DNA of 64,000 nucleotides, taken from the NCBI RefSeq assembly GCF_004010055.1, contig NZ_RQVT01000056.1:124001-188000 (forward strand), in the 5' to 3' direction. Made by a program: the position numbers and the translations under genes. This DNA is from Psychroflexus aestuariivivens (lineage in GTDB: Bacteria; Bacteroidota; Bacteroidia; Flavobacteriales; Flavobacteriaceae). Every line of letters starts with the position of its first letter. Within the stretch, counting starts at the first letter, position 1. Of this stretch, positions 18,860 through 28,345 are shown piece by piece. The notes beneath the pieces were generated by a model that saw only the letters and a list, made by a program, of their open reading frames with translations, had not been told where the DNA came from and made no database searches.

Positions 18860-19675
18860 TTAGTTGATTTGATTTTGAGATTGAATAACTTTATAGCTGT
18901 TTGGTATTGAAAAATCTATGCTTCCAGCTTTTGGATAACTGATTCTTGAAACAGTAATTGTCGCTATTTTTTTCTCGTTTGAAAACAAATTCAAATTTAA
19001 AGCGATTGGAATTTTATTCACAGTAATGTATCGATCGAAATTAATTTCAAAAACTCCGTTTTCTAAAATGGTGCTTGATTTAGTTTCTAATTTTGCTGAT
19101 TGCAACAAATTTGTTGTTGCACTTGAAGTAACTGATTTTATTTGAATTGGAGAAGGTTTCAAGTCTTCATAACCTAAGGACAAAACATTATACTTTTTGT
19201 CGTTATCTTCTACAATTATTTTTTTCTCTGCTTCATAATTTAAGTTTTGCATAGCAAACGGCAAACTCGTCATATTTATAATTTCAAAAGGATTTATCCG
19301 AAGGTCATTTTTTGGATTTCCATAAAATTCACCATTTTTATAAAAAAAACTTTTCCCTGAATCTAATTTTAATTTGATATCACTAAAATCTGTTTTGGAC
19401 TGAATTGTACCAGAGAAATCTTTAGAGTTGTCTTTTTCAAATTTCACTTCAATATTATATTGAAATTCAGATTCCTCATTGAACTTTTCTAGATTATTTA
19501 TGTCTGCATAGGTTTTATACAAACGCTTATGATCTGGTGCTATTTTATGAGATTTTTTGGTTTGCTTTGTCTTTTCAACTTCATTTTGTTGTTTTTCAGA
19601 ATCTTTAGATGATTTTGAATTGCAACTTACAAGAATAAAAAGAGAGAAAATCGATAAAAAGTACAAGTGTTTCAT
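18860..19675 (-). CDS. Predicted lipoprotein, function unknown
   Basis: A 271-residue lipoprotein. The ATG at 19675 gives a clean lipoprotein signal, MKHLYFLSIFSLFILVSC, with Cys18; the frame is open 13 residues further upstream but that would bury the signal. After a charged, Lys/Ser-rich linker comes a beta-rich domain with alternating hydrophobic residues, including FSGTIQSKTDFSDIKLKLDSG and FEINFDRYITVNKIPIALNL. The pattern is reminiscent of LolA/LppX-like half-barrel lipoproteins, but I cannot assign a family. It stands between thrS and htpG with no obvious operon partner. Confidence 0.75.
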   Translation of the reverse strand: MKHLYFLSIFSLFILVSCNSKSSKDSEKQQNEVEKTKQTKKSHKIAPDHKRLYKTYADINNLEKFNEESEFQYNIEVKFEKDNSKDFSGTIQSKTDFSDIKLKLDSGKSFFYKNGEFYGNPKNDLRINPFEIINMTSLPFAMQNLNYEAEKKIIVEDNDKKYNVLSLGYEDLKPSPIQIKSVTSSATTNLLQSAKLETKSSTILENGVFEINFDRYITVNKIPIALNLNLFSNEKKIATITVSRISYPKAGSIDFSIPNSYKVIQSQNQIN

Positions 19676-19803
19676 TATATCAAATTTATTCCAAATTAAC
19701 GAAATTGATTTCATACTTCAAATGAAAATCAGGTTTTAAATCAGATTCAAAAATTTCATTTGAATCTGATTTTGTTAAAATTAGTGTTTCAAAATTTCAT
19801 AAA

Positions 19804-19831
19804 AAAACCGCTTCAAAACTGAAGCGGTTTT
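19804..19831 (-). terminator. htpG terminator
   Basis: Perfect 12-bp stem (AAAACCGCTTCA and its complement) with a four-base loop, followed by T-rich sequence on the minus strand, 24 bases after the htpG stop. Confidence 0.9.
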
Positions 19832-19854
19832 CATGATATTATAACTGTTTCAAA

Positions 19855-21747
19855 TTATTTTATCATTTTGAAACTACGATTTACAAAATTCGTTAGCTCC
19901 TCACCTTTCAGCAGATTTTGAGACAATAATGCCAAATCTAAACTTTGTTTAATCAATCTTGACTTGGTTTCCTCATCTTCAGTATTCAGAATGTCAGATA
20001 TTAATGTGTTGTTGGTGTTTACTACCAAATTATACATTTCTGGCATATTGCCCATACCAAACATTCCGCCTCCACCAGTTTGTTGCATTTCTTTCATGCG
20101 ACGCATAAATTCTGGCTGAGTTATCATAAGCGGTGCAGTTTCAGAATCTAAAGCTTCAAGTTGAACTGTGTATTTTTCTTTCGGCACAACGCTTTCAAAA
20201 CTTTCTTTGACTTTGTCTTTTTCTTCATCGGAAAGCTTAGAAACTTGCTCAGAATCTTTCTTGATTAGATTTTCAATATGGTCGCTATCAACTCTTACAA
20301 AAGATACTTTTTGTTCGTTTTCTTGTTCGATTTTCTGAATCAAATGTGGAACAATTGGAGAATCTAACAACAAGACTTTGTAACCTTTGTCTTCTGCAGT
20401 TTTAATATAGCTGTGTTGCTTATCTTTATCTGAAGTGTACAATACAACTAACTTCCCATCTTTATCAGTTTGATGCTCAGTGATGTCATTTTTCAGTTCA
20501 TCGAAAGTGAAATATTTACCATCTGTTGTTGGATAAAGTGCAAATTTCTGCGCTTTCTCGTAAAACTTATCTTCAGACAACATGCCGTATTCAATGACAA
20601 CTTTGATGTCGTTCCATTTTTGCTCAAAATCTTCTCGGTTGTTGTTGAAAAGCGATTTCAACTTATCGGCAACTTTTCTAGTGATATAGCTGGAAATTTT
20701 CTTCACAGCGCCATCAGCTTGCAAATAAGATCTTGAAACATTCAGCGGAATGTCCGGAGAATCAATGACACCTTTCAACATAGTCAAAAATTCTGGAACG
20801 ATGCCTTCTACGTTGTCCGTTACGAAAACTTGATTTTGATAAAGTTGAATTTTATCTTTTTGAATTGATAAATCGTTTGTCAATTTTGGGAAATATAAAA
20901 TCCCTGTCAAATTGAATGGATAATCAACATTCAGGTGAATATGGAAAAGCGGTTCCTCAAACTGCGTTGGATACAACTCTCTGTAAAAAGATTTGTAATC
21001 TGCATCCTCTAGTTCAGTTGGCTGTTTGGTCCAAGCTGGATCGGGATTATTTATAATATTGTCAACGGTTACCGTTTTGGGCTTTTCATCTTCTTTGGCG
21101 TCGTCGGCTTTTGGTAATTCTTTTTCTTTAGTTCCAAATTTAATTGAAACTGGCATGAATTTGTTGTATTTCACCAACAATTCATTGATTCTGTGTTCTT
21201 CTAAAAATTCTTCCTCACCATCATTGATGTGAAGAATAATTTCTGTTCCACGTTCGCTTTTATCGCTATCTTCTAATGTAAATTCTGTAGTTCCTTCACA
21301 AATCCAGTGCGCTGCTGGTTCGTCTTTCCAGGATTTGGTTTTGATTTCAACTTTATTGGCAACCATAAAAGCTGAATAAAATCCAAGACCAAAATGACCA
21401 ATAATTCCTGACTCTTTGACATCAGAATCTTTATATTTTTCTAAAAATTCTTCAGCTCCAGAAAAAGCCACTTCGTTGATGTATTTCTCAACCTCTTCTT
21501 TGGTCATACCGACACCTTCGTCGATGATGTGAAGTGTTTTGTTCTCTTTATCAATTTTCACCTCAATTTTTGGTTTGCCAACATCTATTTTGGCTTCACC
21601 AATTCTAACAAGGTGGTTGAGTTTCAAAGTTGCATCTGTTGCATTTGAAATCAATTCTCTTAAGAAAATCTCGTGATCGCTGTATAAAAACTTCTTTATC
21701 AGCGGAAATATGTTTTCAACGGAAACATTAATATTACCAGTTGCCAT
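19855..21747 (-). CDS. htpG: Molecular chaperone HtpG (Hsp90)
   Basis: A 630-residue cytosolic Hsp90. The N-terminal GHKL ATPase domain shows LISNATDATLK, IIDEGVGMTKEEV and GHFGLGFYSAFMVA; the middle domain has FLTMLKGVIDSPDIPLNVSR and the C-terminal dimerisation domain includes a Gly/Met-rich stretch (TGGGGMFGMGNMPEM) and ends RSFKMIK. Length is normal. It is transcribed alone, with a TAAGTTTG promoter box and its own terminator. No CIRCE element was noticed. Confidence 0.98.
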   Translation of the reverse strand: MATGNINVSVENIFPLIKKFLYSDHEIFLRELISNATDATLKLNHLVRIGEAKIDVGKPKIEVKIDKENKTLHIIDEGVGMTKEEVEKYINEVAFSGAEEFLEKYKDSDVKESGIIGHFGLGFYSAFMVANKVEIKTKSWKDEPAAHWICEGTTEFTLEDSDKSERGTEIILHINDGEEEFLEEHRINELLVKYNKFMPVSIKFGTKEKELPKADDAKEDEKPKTVTVDNIINNPDPAWTKQPTELEDADYKSFYRELYPTQFEEPLFHIHLNVDYPFNLTGILYFPKLTNDLSIQKDKIQLYQNQVFVTDNVEGIVPEFLTMLKGVIDSPDIPLNVSRSYLQADGAVKKISSYITRKVADKLKSLFNNNREDFEQKWNDIKVVIEYGMLSEDKFYEKAQKFALYPTTDGKYFTFDELKNDITEHQTDKDGKLVVLYTSDKDKQHSYIKTAEDKGYKVLLLDSPIVPHLIQKIEQENEQKVSFVRVDSDHIENLIKKDSEQVSKLSDEEKDKVKESFESVVPKEKYTVQLEALDSETAPLMITQPEFMRRMKEMQQTGGGGMFGMGNMPEMYNLVVNTNNTLISDILNTEDEETKSRLIKQSLDLALLSQNLLKGEELTNFVNRSFKMIK

Positions 21748-21771
21748 AATTTAGTTTATTTTGATTTTAAA

Positions 21772-21779
21772 CAAACTTA
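21772..21779 (-). promoter_or_regulatory. htpG -7 promoter box
   Basis: The minus strand reads TAAGTTTG (TAnnTTTG), ending 24 bases before the htpG ATG. No good -33 element at the usual spacing. Confidence 0.55.
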
Positions 21780-21879
21780 TCAAAATGAATACCGCAACCT
21801 AAGTTGTGACATTTTGGCATAAATCAAGATTTAACAAAATATTCTGTTTAAGAATAAACTCAATAAGTTAAACAATAAT

Positions 21880-21887
21880 TATATTTG
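21880..21887 (+). promoter_or_regulatory. Promoter box of the TetR / ABC1-kinase operon
   Basis: TATATTTG matches TAnnTTTG and ends 16 bases before the ATG at 21904. No palindromic operator was seen here, in contrast to the efflux operon. Confidence 0.6.
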
Positions 21888-21903
21888 TAAAAAGGGAAAA
21901 ATT

Positions 21904-22566
21904 ATGGCTAACCAAGTAAAAAAATCAAAATCGGTTTCCAAAATGGATATTCTTACATACTATATGGAATACGTTTTGGAGCATGAGGAAACACCTAAAT
22001 CTGTATACAAATTTGCCAAAATTCATAAATTCAAAGAAGCAGAATTTTATAAGTTTTTCGGAAATTTCGATTCTTTAAGACATAATATCTGGGAAACTTT
22101 TTTCAAAAATGCACATGAACTGATGATGCAAAACGAAGAAGTTCAATCCTACGGCAGTCGAGAGAAAATGTTGACGTTTTTCTATACTTTTTTTGAAATT
22201 TTGACAGCCAACAGAAGTTATGTTTTGTACGTTTTAGACGAAAATGAACAAAACATGAAAAATCTTAAACAACTGAAAGGTTTGCGTTCTAACATCAAAT
22301 CTTTTGCTACAGATTTAATTGAAGATGATAATGATGAAAAACAGTATGGTTTTCTGAAACGCAATGAGAAAATCTACTCAGAAGGTGCTTGGATTCAGTT
22401 TTTATTTTTATTGAAATTCTGGAAAGAAGATTCTTCGCCAGATTTTGAAAAAACTGATATCGCCATAGAAAAATCAGTCAATACTATTTTTGATGTGTTT
22501 GATAATACGCCACTCGAAAAGGTATTTGATTTTGGAAAGTTTCTCTATAAAGAAACAATGAAATAA
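21904..22566 (+). CDS. TetR-family-like transcriptional regulator
   Basis: A 220-residue protein with a TetR-like layout: N-terminal helix-turn-helix (MDILTYYMEYVLEHEE through VYKFAKIHKFKEAEFYKFFGNFDSLR) and a helical C-terminal ligand/dimerisation domain. The recognition-helix segment FKEAEFYKFFGNFDSL is the usual (x)LYYHFxSKE-type position in variant form. It is translationally adjacent to the next gene: its TAA ends at 22566 and the kinase ATG begins at 22567. This tight coupling suggests the pair acts together, the regulator possibly sensing a lipid or quinone-like molecule; that is inference. Confidence 0.8.
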   Translation: MANQVKKSKSVSKMDILTYYMEYVLEHEETPKSVYKFAKIHKFKEAEFYKFFGNFDSLRHNIWETFFKNAHELMMQNEEVQSYGSREKMLTFFYTFFEILTANRSYVLYVLDENEQNMKNLKQLKGLRSNIKSFATDLIEDDNDEKQYGFLKRNEKIYSEGAWIQFLFLLKFWKEDSSPDFEKTDIAIEKSVNTIFDVFDNTPLEKVFDFGKFLYKETMK

Positions 22567-23874
22567 ATGAAAACATTAGATAAAATACCGACGGGTAAAT
22601 TTAGTAGAACTTCAAAATTAATAGGTACGGGAACAAAAGTTGGTGCCAATTACTTGAAATACTATTCTAAAAAAGCCTTTAATTCTGAATTATCTAGAGA
22701 TGAATTAGATGCTGAAAATGCATCTGATATTTACGATGGTCTAAAAAGCCTGAAAGGTAGCGCCTTGAAAGTTGCGCAAATGCTTTCTATGGAAAAGAGT
22801 TTGTTGCCGAGCGCTTATGTAGAAAAATTCAGTTTGGCTCAGTTTAGCGTGCCACCACTTTCGGCACCTTTAGTAAGAAAAACTTTTAAAAAATATAACG
22901 GAAAATATCCTGAAGAACTTTATGATACTTTCACCTCAGAATCTGTGAACGCTGCCAGTATAGGTCAGGTTCATAGAGCTGAAAAGAATGGGAAAAAACT
23001 TGCTGTGAAAATTCAATATCCAGGTGTAGCTGAAAGCATAAGTTCTGATTTAGCCATGGTTAAACCCGTGGCTACAAGGATGTTTAATCTCAAAGGTAAA
23101 GATTCAGAAAAATATTTCAAAGAAATTGAAGAGAAGCTGATTGAAGAAACAGATTATATTTTGGAAGTCGAGCAAAGTAAACGAATTTCTGAAGCTTGTA
23201 ACCATATACCAAATCTGAAATTTCCTAAGTATTACAAAGATTTATCAAGTGAGCGAATCATCACGATGGATTGGATGCACGGTCAACATCTCAGTGAATT
23301 TGTAAAGAAAGATTTTTCTTCTGAAGTCGGGAATAAACTAGGTCAAGCACTTTGGAATTTTTATATGTTTCAATTTCACAAATTGAAAGAAGTTCATGCA
23401 GACCCACATCCTGGCAATTTTTTAGTAAATGACAAATATGAATTAATTGCTATTGACTTTGGATGTATCAAGAATATTCCAATGAAATTTTATACACCAT
23501 ATTTTGAACTCGCAGTACCTAAAAACATAAATGATCCTGAGTTTTTCTTAGAAAAGTTAAAAGAACTTGAAATTATAAGAGAAGATGATTCTGAAAGTGA
23601 AATAAAATATTTTTCGGCTTTATTTCATGAAATGTTGAGTCTATTCACAAGTCCTTTTCACAAAGAAACCTTTGATTTTGGTGATGAAAGATTTTGGTCA
23701 CAAGTTTCAAATTTAAGTGAAAAGTACAGCAGTGATAAAGAATTGAGAAAAATGAATGGTAACCGAGGTAGCAAACATTTTTTATATATCAATCGTACAT
23801 TTTTCGGTTTGTATAATTTATTACATGATTTGAAAGCTAAAGTTAACATTCACGACTATAAACAATATATGTAA
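22567..23874 (+). CDS. ABC1/UbiB-family atypical kinase
   Basis: A 435-residue ABC1 (UbiB/Coq8/ADCK) atypical kinase. Family marks: LKGSALKVAQMLSME (the KxGQ motif region, here K68-V-A-Q71), the alanine-rich nucleotide loop NAASIGQVH at 128-136, the lysine AVKIQ (Lys148), the catalytic HADPHPGNF and the metal-binding DFG in IAIDFGC. Members support quinone/isoprenoid lipid biology in membranes, with weak ATPase activity. It follows a TetR-like gene with zero spacing, and a hairpin terminator follows. Flavobacteria normally use menaquinone rather than ubiquinone, so the substrate is not obvious. Confidence 0.9.
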   Translation: MKTLDKIPTGKFSRTSKLIGTGTKVGANYLKYYSKKAFNSELSRDELDAENASDIYDGLKSLKGSALKVAQMLSMEKSLLPSAYVEKFSLAQFSVPPLSAPLVRKTFKKYNGKYPEELYDTFTSESVNAASIGQVHRAEKNGKKLAVKIQYPGVAESISSDLAMVKPVATRMFNLKGKDSEKYFKEIEEKLIEETDYILEVEQSKRISEACNHIPNLKFPKYYKDLSSERIITMDWMHGQHLSEFVKKDFSSEVGNKLGQALWNFYMFQFHKLKEVHADPHPGNFLVNDKYELIAIDFGCIKNIPMKFYTPYFELAVPKNINDPEFFLEKLKELEIIREDDSESEIKYFSALFHEMLSLFTSPFHKETFDFGDERFWSQVSNLSEKYSSDKELRKMNGNRGSKHFLYINRTFFGLYNLLHDLKAKVNIHDYKQYM

Positions 23875-23896
23875 TTTTTTTGGTTAGGTTGGTTGG

Positions 23897-23934
23897 GAAA
23901 ACGCTCTTTCATTTATTTTGAATAGGGCGTTTTC
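23897..23934 (+). terminator. Terminator of the TetR / ABC1-kinase operon
   Basis: Eleven-bp stem GAAAACGCTCT / AGGGCGTTTTC with one T-G pair, about 16-base loop, followed by TTTTT, 22 bases after the kinase stop. Confidence 0.82.
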
Positions 23935-23997
23935 TTTTTGTCTTTATTTTACCAAATTCGCCATTATACGTATCTTGCAATAATAAATTCATAATAC

Positions 23998-25002
23998 ATG
24001 TATCATTCAAAAATATTAGGTTTAGGGAAATATGTTCCTGAAAACGTTGTCACCAATGAAGATTTGTCAAAGTTAATGACAACTAACGATGAATGGATTC
24101 AAGAACGTACCGGAATTAAGGAACGTCGACATATCAAAAAAGGTGATGGCAATTCTACTGCTGAAATGGGTTTCAAAGCCGCAAAACAAGCCATAGAACG
24201 TTCAGAAATTGACAAGAAAGACATCGATTTGATAGTTTTTGCCACCTTAAGTCCAGATTATTACTTCCCTGGCTGTGGAGTGCAAATTCAAGAAAAATTA
24301 GGCATTGACACTTGTCCAGCTTTAGATGTAAGAAACCAATGCAGCGGTTTTGTTTATGGCATTTCTGTTGCAGATCAATTTATCAAAACTGGAATGTACA
24401 AAAACGTTCTTGTTATTGGTAGTGAAAACCATAGTGGTGGTCTCGATATGACTGATAGAAGTCGTCATGTCTCTGTTATTTTTGGCGACGGTGCTGGTGC
24501 TGCAGTTTTGAGCAGAAGCAATGATGATTCAAAAATATTATCTACGCACCTGCATTCTGAAGGGAAATTTATAGACGAATTATCTCTTCGTGGACCTTCT
24601 ACAGAATATTGGGTGCCAGAAATTATTGCTGACAATCCACAAGAAGATATTCCATATTATCCAAAAATGAATGGCCAATTGGTATTTAAAAATGCTATCG
24701 TAAGATTTTCTGAAGTTATAAACGAAGGCTTGCAACACAATAATTTAACCAAGGAAGACATTGATATGTTTATTCCGCATCAAGCTAATTTAAGAATTTC
24801 ACAATACATTCAGCAGAAATTCCAGCTCAAAGATGAACAAGTTTATAATAATATTCAAAAGTACGGCAATACGACTGCTGCATCTATTCCAATTGCTTTG
24901 ACGGAAGCTTGGGAAGATGGATTAATTCAAAGAGGAGATTTGGTGGTTTTGGCTGCCTTTGGAAGTGGTTTCACTTGGGGAAGTGTTATTATTCGCTGGT
25001 AA
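23998..25002 (+). CDS. fabH: Beta-ketoacyl-ACP synthase III
   Basis: A 334-residue FabH that condenses acyl-CoA with malonyl-ACP to start fatty-acid chains. It shows the N-terminal GLGKYVPENVVTN and DEWIQERTGIKERR, the nucleophile Cys115 in VRNQCSGFVYG, the active-site His in IPHQANLRI and Asn in YGNTTAASIP, and the C-terminal GSGFTWGS. All three catalytic positions are present. It stands alone, away from the main fab/plsX cluster, so it may be a second FabH or a branched-chain starter enzyme; the sequence alone does not decide. Confidence 0.95.
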   Translation: MYHSKILGLGKYVPENVVTNEDLSKLMTTNDEWIQERTGIKERRHIKKGDGNSTAEMGFKAAKQAIERSEIDKKDIDLIVFATLSPDYYFPGCGVQIQEKLGIDTCPALDVRNQCSGFVYGISVADQFIKTGMYKNVLVIGSENHSGGLDMTDRSRHVSVIFGDGAGAAVLSRSNDDSKILSTHLHSEGKFIDELSLRGPSTEYWVPEIIADNPQEDIPYYPKMNGQLVFKNAIVRFSEVINEGLQHNNLTKEDIDMFIPHQANLRISQYIQQKFQLKDEQVYNNIQKYGNTTAASIPIALTEAWEDGLIQRGDLVVLAAFGSGFTWGSVIIRW

Positions 25003-25026
25003 CTTTATCGATATTAAAAAAAAATA

Positions 25027-25060
25027 AAAAAGCCTTGAAAATGATTTTTCAAGGCTTTTT
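25027..25060. terminator. Bidirectional terminator between fabH and secDF
   Basis: Fifteen-bp perfect stem AAAAAGCCTTGAAAA with its complement and a short loop (TGAT), flanked by A and T runs on both sides; serves plus-strand fabH and minus-strand secDF. Confidence 0.9.
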
Positions 25061-25080
25061 AAGTATTAAATAAAATTATT

Positions 25081-28000
25081 TTAAGCTCTTACTTGTCCTT
25101 TTTCTTCAGCTTCAGTTTTGCTCAAATCGATTCCTTTTTTCTTTACAGTATCGAACATTACAGGTGTTGCAATAAATACTGATGAATATGTACCAACTAC
25201 CACACCAATAATCAATGCAAACATAAATCCTCTGATGCTTTCACCTCCAAAGATAAATATAGCAACTAAAACAACCAAGGTTGTTAACGAGGTGTTGATT
25301 GTTCTACTAATTGTTGAACTTACTGCTAAATTAACAAGTTTGTCCATTTTCCATTTTGGATGTTCATTAAAAAATTCACGAATCCTATCGAAAACAACTA
25401 CAGTATCATTCAGTGAGTAACCAATTACAGTTAAAATTGCTGCAATAAATGCTTGGTCTATTTCTAAACTGAATGGCATAATATTATACAATAAAGAGTA
25501 AAGTCCTAATAATATAACAACATCATGCACAACTGCAGCAACTGCACCTAGTGAAAACTGCCATCTTCTAAATCTAATTAAGATATATAAAAACACAACA
25601 ATTAAAGAGCCAATAATGGCGTAATACGAAGCGGTTTTGATATCATCTGCAATGGTTGGACCAACTTTTATTGCTGATAACACTCCATATTCTTTGTCAC
25701 TACTACTGTCACCTACTCTAAATTCTTGTAAAGTAAGTCCAGATGGTAACAAGTCCTGAAGTGAATTGTATAAAATTGATTGAATTTCATCGTCAACTTT
25801 AGTTCCTTCTTCTTCAATTTTATAATTTGTAGTAATTTTTAACTGATTAGAAGAACCATAAGTTTTAGCTTCAACACTTTCTAAATCTGAAAGCAACATA
25901 CTTTCAACCTCAGTTGGATTAACTGGCTGTTCAAATCTAACAGTATAACTTCTACCACCAACAAAATCGACACCCTGATTCAAGCCTTTAGTTACTAAAG
26001 AGCCGACGCTTATCAAAATAGCAATTCCTGAAATGATGTAAGCAATTTTACGCTTGGTTAAGAAATTGATATTGACGTTTTGAAATAGATTCTTAGTCGC
26101 ACCAGTTGAAAATGGTAAAGATTTTCCTTTTTTACCACCATTATCAATAAATAATCGCGTTAAGAAAATAGCACAAAATAAAGAGGTTACAATACCTATT
26201 AATAAAGTAGTAGCAAAACCTTTAATTGGTCCAGTTCCAAAAGTAAGTAAAATAATACCAGTCAAACCGGTTGTAATATTTGCATCTAGAATAGAAGATA
26301 ATGCATTTCTGAAACCATCACTAATGGCCTCAACTTGTGTTTTTCCCTTTTGGATTTCCTCACGAATTCTCTCAAAAATAAGAACGTTTGCATCCACAGA
26401 CATACCAATTGTTAAAACAATACCAGCAATACCAGGCAAAGTTAAAACTGCACCAAGTCCAGATAAAACGCCAAAAATGAAAAGTATATTCACGATCAAA
26501 GCTATATCGGCATACAATCCAGCTTTACCATAATACAAAACCATATAAATTAAAACGAAAATCAAAGCAATCACGAATGATAAAACTCCACTATCTATAG
26601 CTTCTTGTCCAAGGGAAGGTCCTATAATTTCACTTTGAACAATATCTGCTGAAGCTGGCAACTTACCAGCTCTAAGAACATTCGCTAAATCTTGCGCTTC
26701 CTGAACAGAAAATTGTCCTGTAATTTCACTTCTTCCTCCTGTAATAGCTCCAGAAGAAACACCAGGTGCTGAATATACTGTATTGTCTAAAACGATAGCA
26801 ATTTGTGAACCTTGGGCAGAAGCTTTGCCTGTCATATCTTCCCAAATCTTAGAACCACGACCATCCATTTGCATACTTACAGCTATTCTTCCTCCTTGAT
26901 CGAAAGTTTGCTGAGCATCTACAATTACAGAACCGTCTAATTGTGGTTCGTCGTTACGATTTCCTTTTAAGGCGTAAAGCTCAATAACTTCTGAATCTTT
27001 TGGTGGTTTTCCCCACACAAATTCTGCATATTTTTTATCAGAAGGCAATTGAGATTTCACTTGAGGCATAGACAAAAACTTATTGACCTTCGCAGTATCC
27101 TTGATTGCAAAATAAGCAATAACTGGACCTTGAGGCTGACCAGCTGATTGTACTAAGCTTAATAAAGGATTAGACTTAGAAAAATCTGTTTCATCAGCAT
27201 CTTCCTCTTCTGCAGATAACAATGCTTCTAAATCTTCTTCATCGTCACTTTCAACATCAGTAGTATCTGTTTGGACTTCTCCATCAGTTTCTGTTTGCTC
27301 ATCTTCTGTAATTTCACTGCTTTCTTCTGAAACTTTATCTGATTCAGATTTCATGTTTTCAGCAACAATAGCATCAGCTTTCACTAAGAAATCTGAAAAT
27401 TCTGCAGCTTTGTAAACTTCCCAAAATTCAAGTTGAGCAGTACTTTGCAATAGATTTTGAATTCTTGAAATATCTTTAGCACCAGGCAGTTCAATTAAAA
27501 TTCTACCAGAATTTCCAAGTCTTTGGATGTTTGGCTGAGTAACACCAAATTTATCGATCCGTTCTCTTAAAACTTCAAAAGCAGAAGTAATGCTTTCATC
27601 AATTTTTCTTTCGATTATTGGTTTGACTTGATTGTTTGCCATTTCAAAATCAACCTCGTCTGCCAAATCTTTAGTACCAAAAATATCCGGAGACGCTAAT
27701 TTTGCACCTTCGATATCATCAAAAGCTTCAAAAAACAATTCAAGAAAACTATCTTGACTATTTTTTCTAGCTTCAGCTGCTTCTTGTATAGCTTGGTTGA
27801 ATGCAGGATCCTTTGAGTCGTTAGCCAAATCTCTCAATAAATCGCTAACTGAAATTTGTAAAATAACGTTGATACCGCCTTTAAGGTCAAGACCCAGATT
27901 CAACTCTTTATTTTTAGCTGTGTTATAGTCAATTCCAGCAAAAATCGGTTGATCACCAATAGAGTCTAGGTAGGTTTCTACTTTGGCTGCTCTACGATCT

Positions 28001-28152
28001 GACGCATTTTCAACATCTTCTGAAATTTCTTGCGCTGCATAAGCTTCTGCTTCGTTTTCAACATCATTGGCTAAGTAGGTGAACGATAGTTGGTAAATAC
28101 TTACCAATCCGAACAAAATAGCGAATAATTTGATTAGTCCTTTATTCTGCAT
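25081..28152 (-). CDS. secDF: Fused protein translocase subunit SecDF
   Basis: A 1023-residue SecD-SecF fusion, the proton-driven inner-membrane partner of SecYEG. The N-terminal SecD half has one membrane helix (7-24), LGLDLKGGINVIL at 87-99, a periplasmic P1 domain and, after about 540, six membrane spans with GIVLTIGMSVDANVLIFERI. The SecF half begins near 660 and has GVDFVGGRSYTVRF and GYSLNDTVVVFDRIREF. Fusion is usual in Bacteroidota. Unusual is a very acidic low-complexity insert at about 268-325 in the periplasmic domain. The TATATTTG promoter box and the convergent terminator indicate a single-gene transcript. Confidence 0.97.
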   Translation of the reverse strand: MQNKGLIKLFAILFGLVSIYQLSFTYLANDVENEAEAYAAQEISEDVENASDRRAAKVETYLDSIGDQPIFAGIDYNTAKNKELNLGLDLKGGINVILQISVSDLLRDLANDSKDPAFNQAIQEAAEARKNSQDSFLELFFEAFDDIEGAKLASPDIFGTKDLADEVDFEMANNQVKPIIERKIDESITSAFEVLRERIDKFGVTQPNIQRLGNSGRILIELPGAKDISRIQNLLQSTAQLEFWEVYKAAEFSDFLVKADAIVAENMKSESDKVSEESSEITEDEQTETDGEVQTDTTDVESDDEEDLEALLSAEEEDADETDFSKSNPLLSLVQSAGQPQGPVIAYFAIKDTAKVNKFLSMPQVKSQLPSDKKYAEFVWGKPPKDSEVIELYALKGNRNDEPQLDGSVIVDAQQTFDQGGRIAVSMQMDGRGSKIWEDMTGKASAQGSQIAIVLDNTVYSAPGVSSGAITGGRSEITGQFSVQEAQDLANVLRAGKLPASADIVQSEIIGPSLGQEAIDSGVLSFVIALIFVLIYMVLYYGKAGLYADIALIVNILFIFGVLSGLGAVLTLPGIAGIVLTIGMSVDANVLIFERIREEIQKGKTQVEAISDGFRNALSSILDANITTGLTGIILLTFGTGPIKGFATTLLIGIVTSLFCAIFLTRLFIDNGGKKGKSLPFSTGATKNLFQNVNINFLTKRKIAYIISGIAILISVGSLVTKGLNQGVDFVGGRSYTVRFEQPVNPTEVESMLLSDLESVEAKTYGSSNQLKITTNYKIEEEGTKVDDEIQSILYNSLQDLLPSGLTLQEFRVGDSSSDKEYGVLSAIKVGPTIADDIKTASYYAIIGSLIVVFLYILIRFRRWQFSLGAVAAVVHDVVILLGLYSLLYNIMPFSLEIDQAFIAAILTVIGYSLNDTVVVFDRIREFFNEHPKWKMDKLVNLAVSSTISRTINTSLTTLVVLVAIFIFGGESIRGFMFALIIGVVVGTYSSVFIATPVMFDTVKKKGIDLSKTEAEEKGQVRA

Positions 28153-28187
28153 TCTTTAAAGTATTAGTTTCTTGTTATAAAATCAGG

Positions 28188-28195
28188 CAAATATA
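28188..28195 (-). promoter_or_regulatory. secDF promoter
   Basis: The minus strand reads TATATTTG; ATTG at 28216-28219, 20 bases upstream, is a partial -33 match. The box ends 35 bases before the secDF ATG. Confidence 0.65.
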
Positions 28196-28299
28196 GGTTT
28201 TCGATATAGAAATGGCAATATTTTTTTTAAAGATAATTTTAACCTTTTCAAAAAAATTTAAACATATACATTTAAACCCCAAAACCTAGTTACATTAAA

Positions 28300-28326
28300 A
28301 AAACCCGAATGCGATATTCGGGTTTT
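28300..28326 (-). terminator. mdh terminator
   Basis: Eleven-bp perfect stem AAAACCCGAAT with its complement and a five-base loop, followed by T-rich sequence on the minus strand, 19 bases after the mdh stop. Confidence 0.9.
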
Positions 28327-28345
28327 CAGCAATTATGATTTTTTA

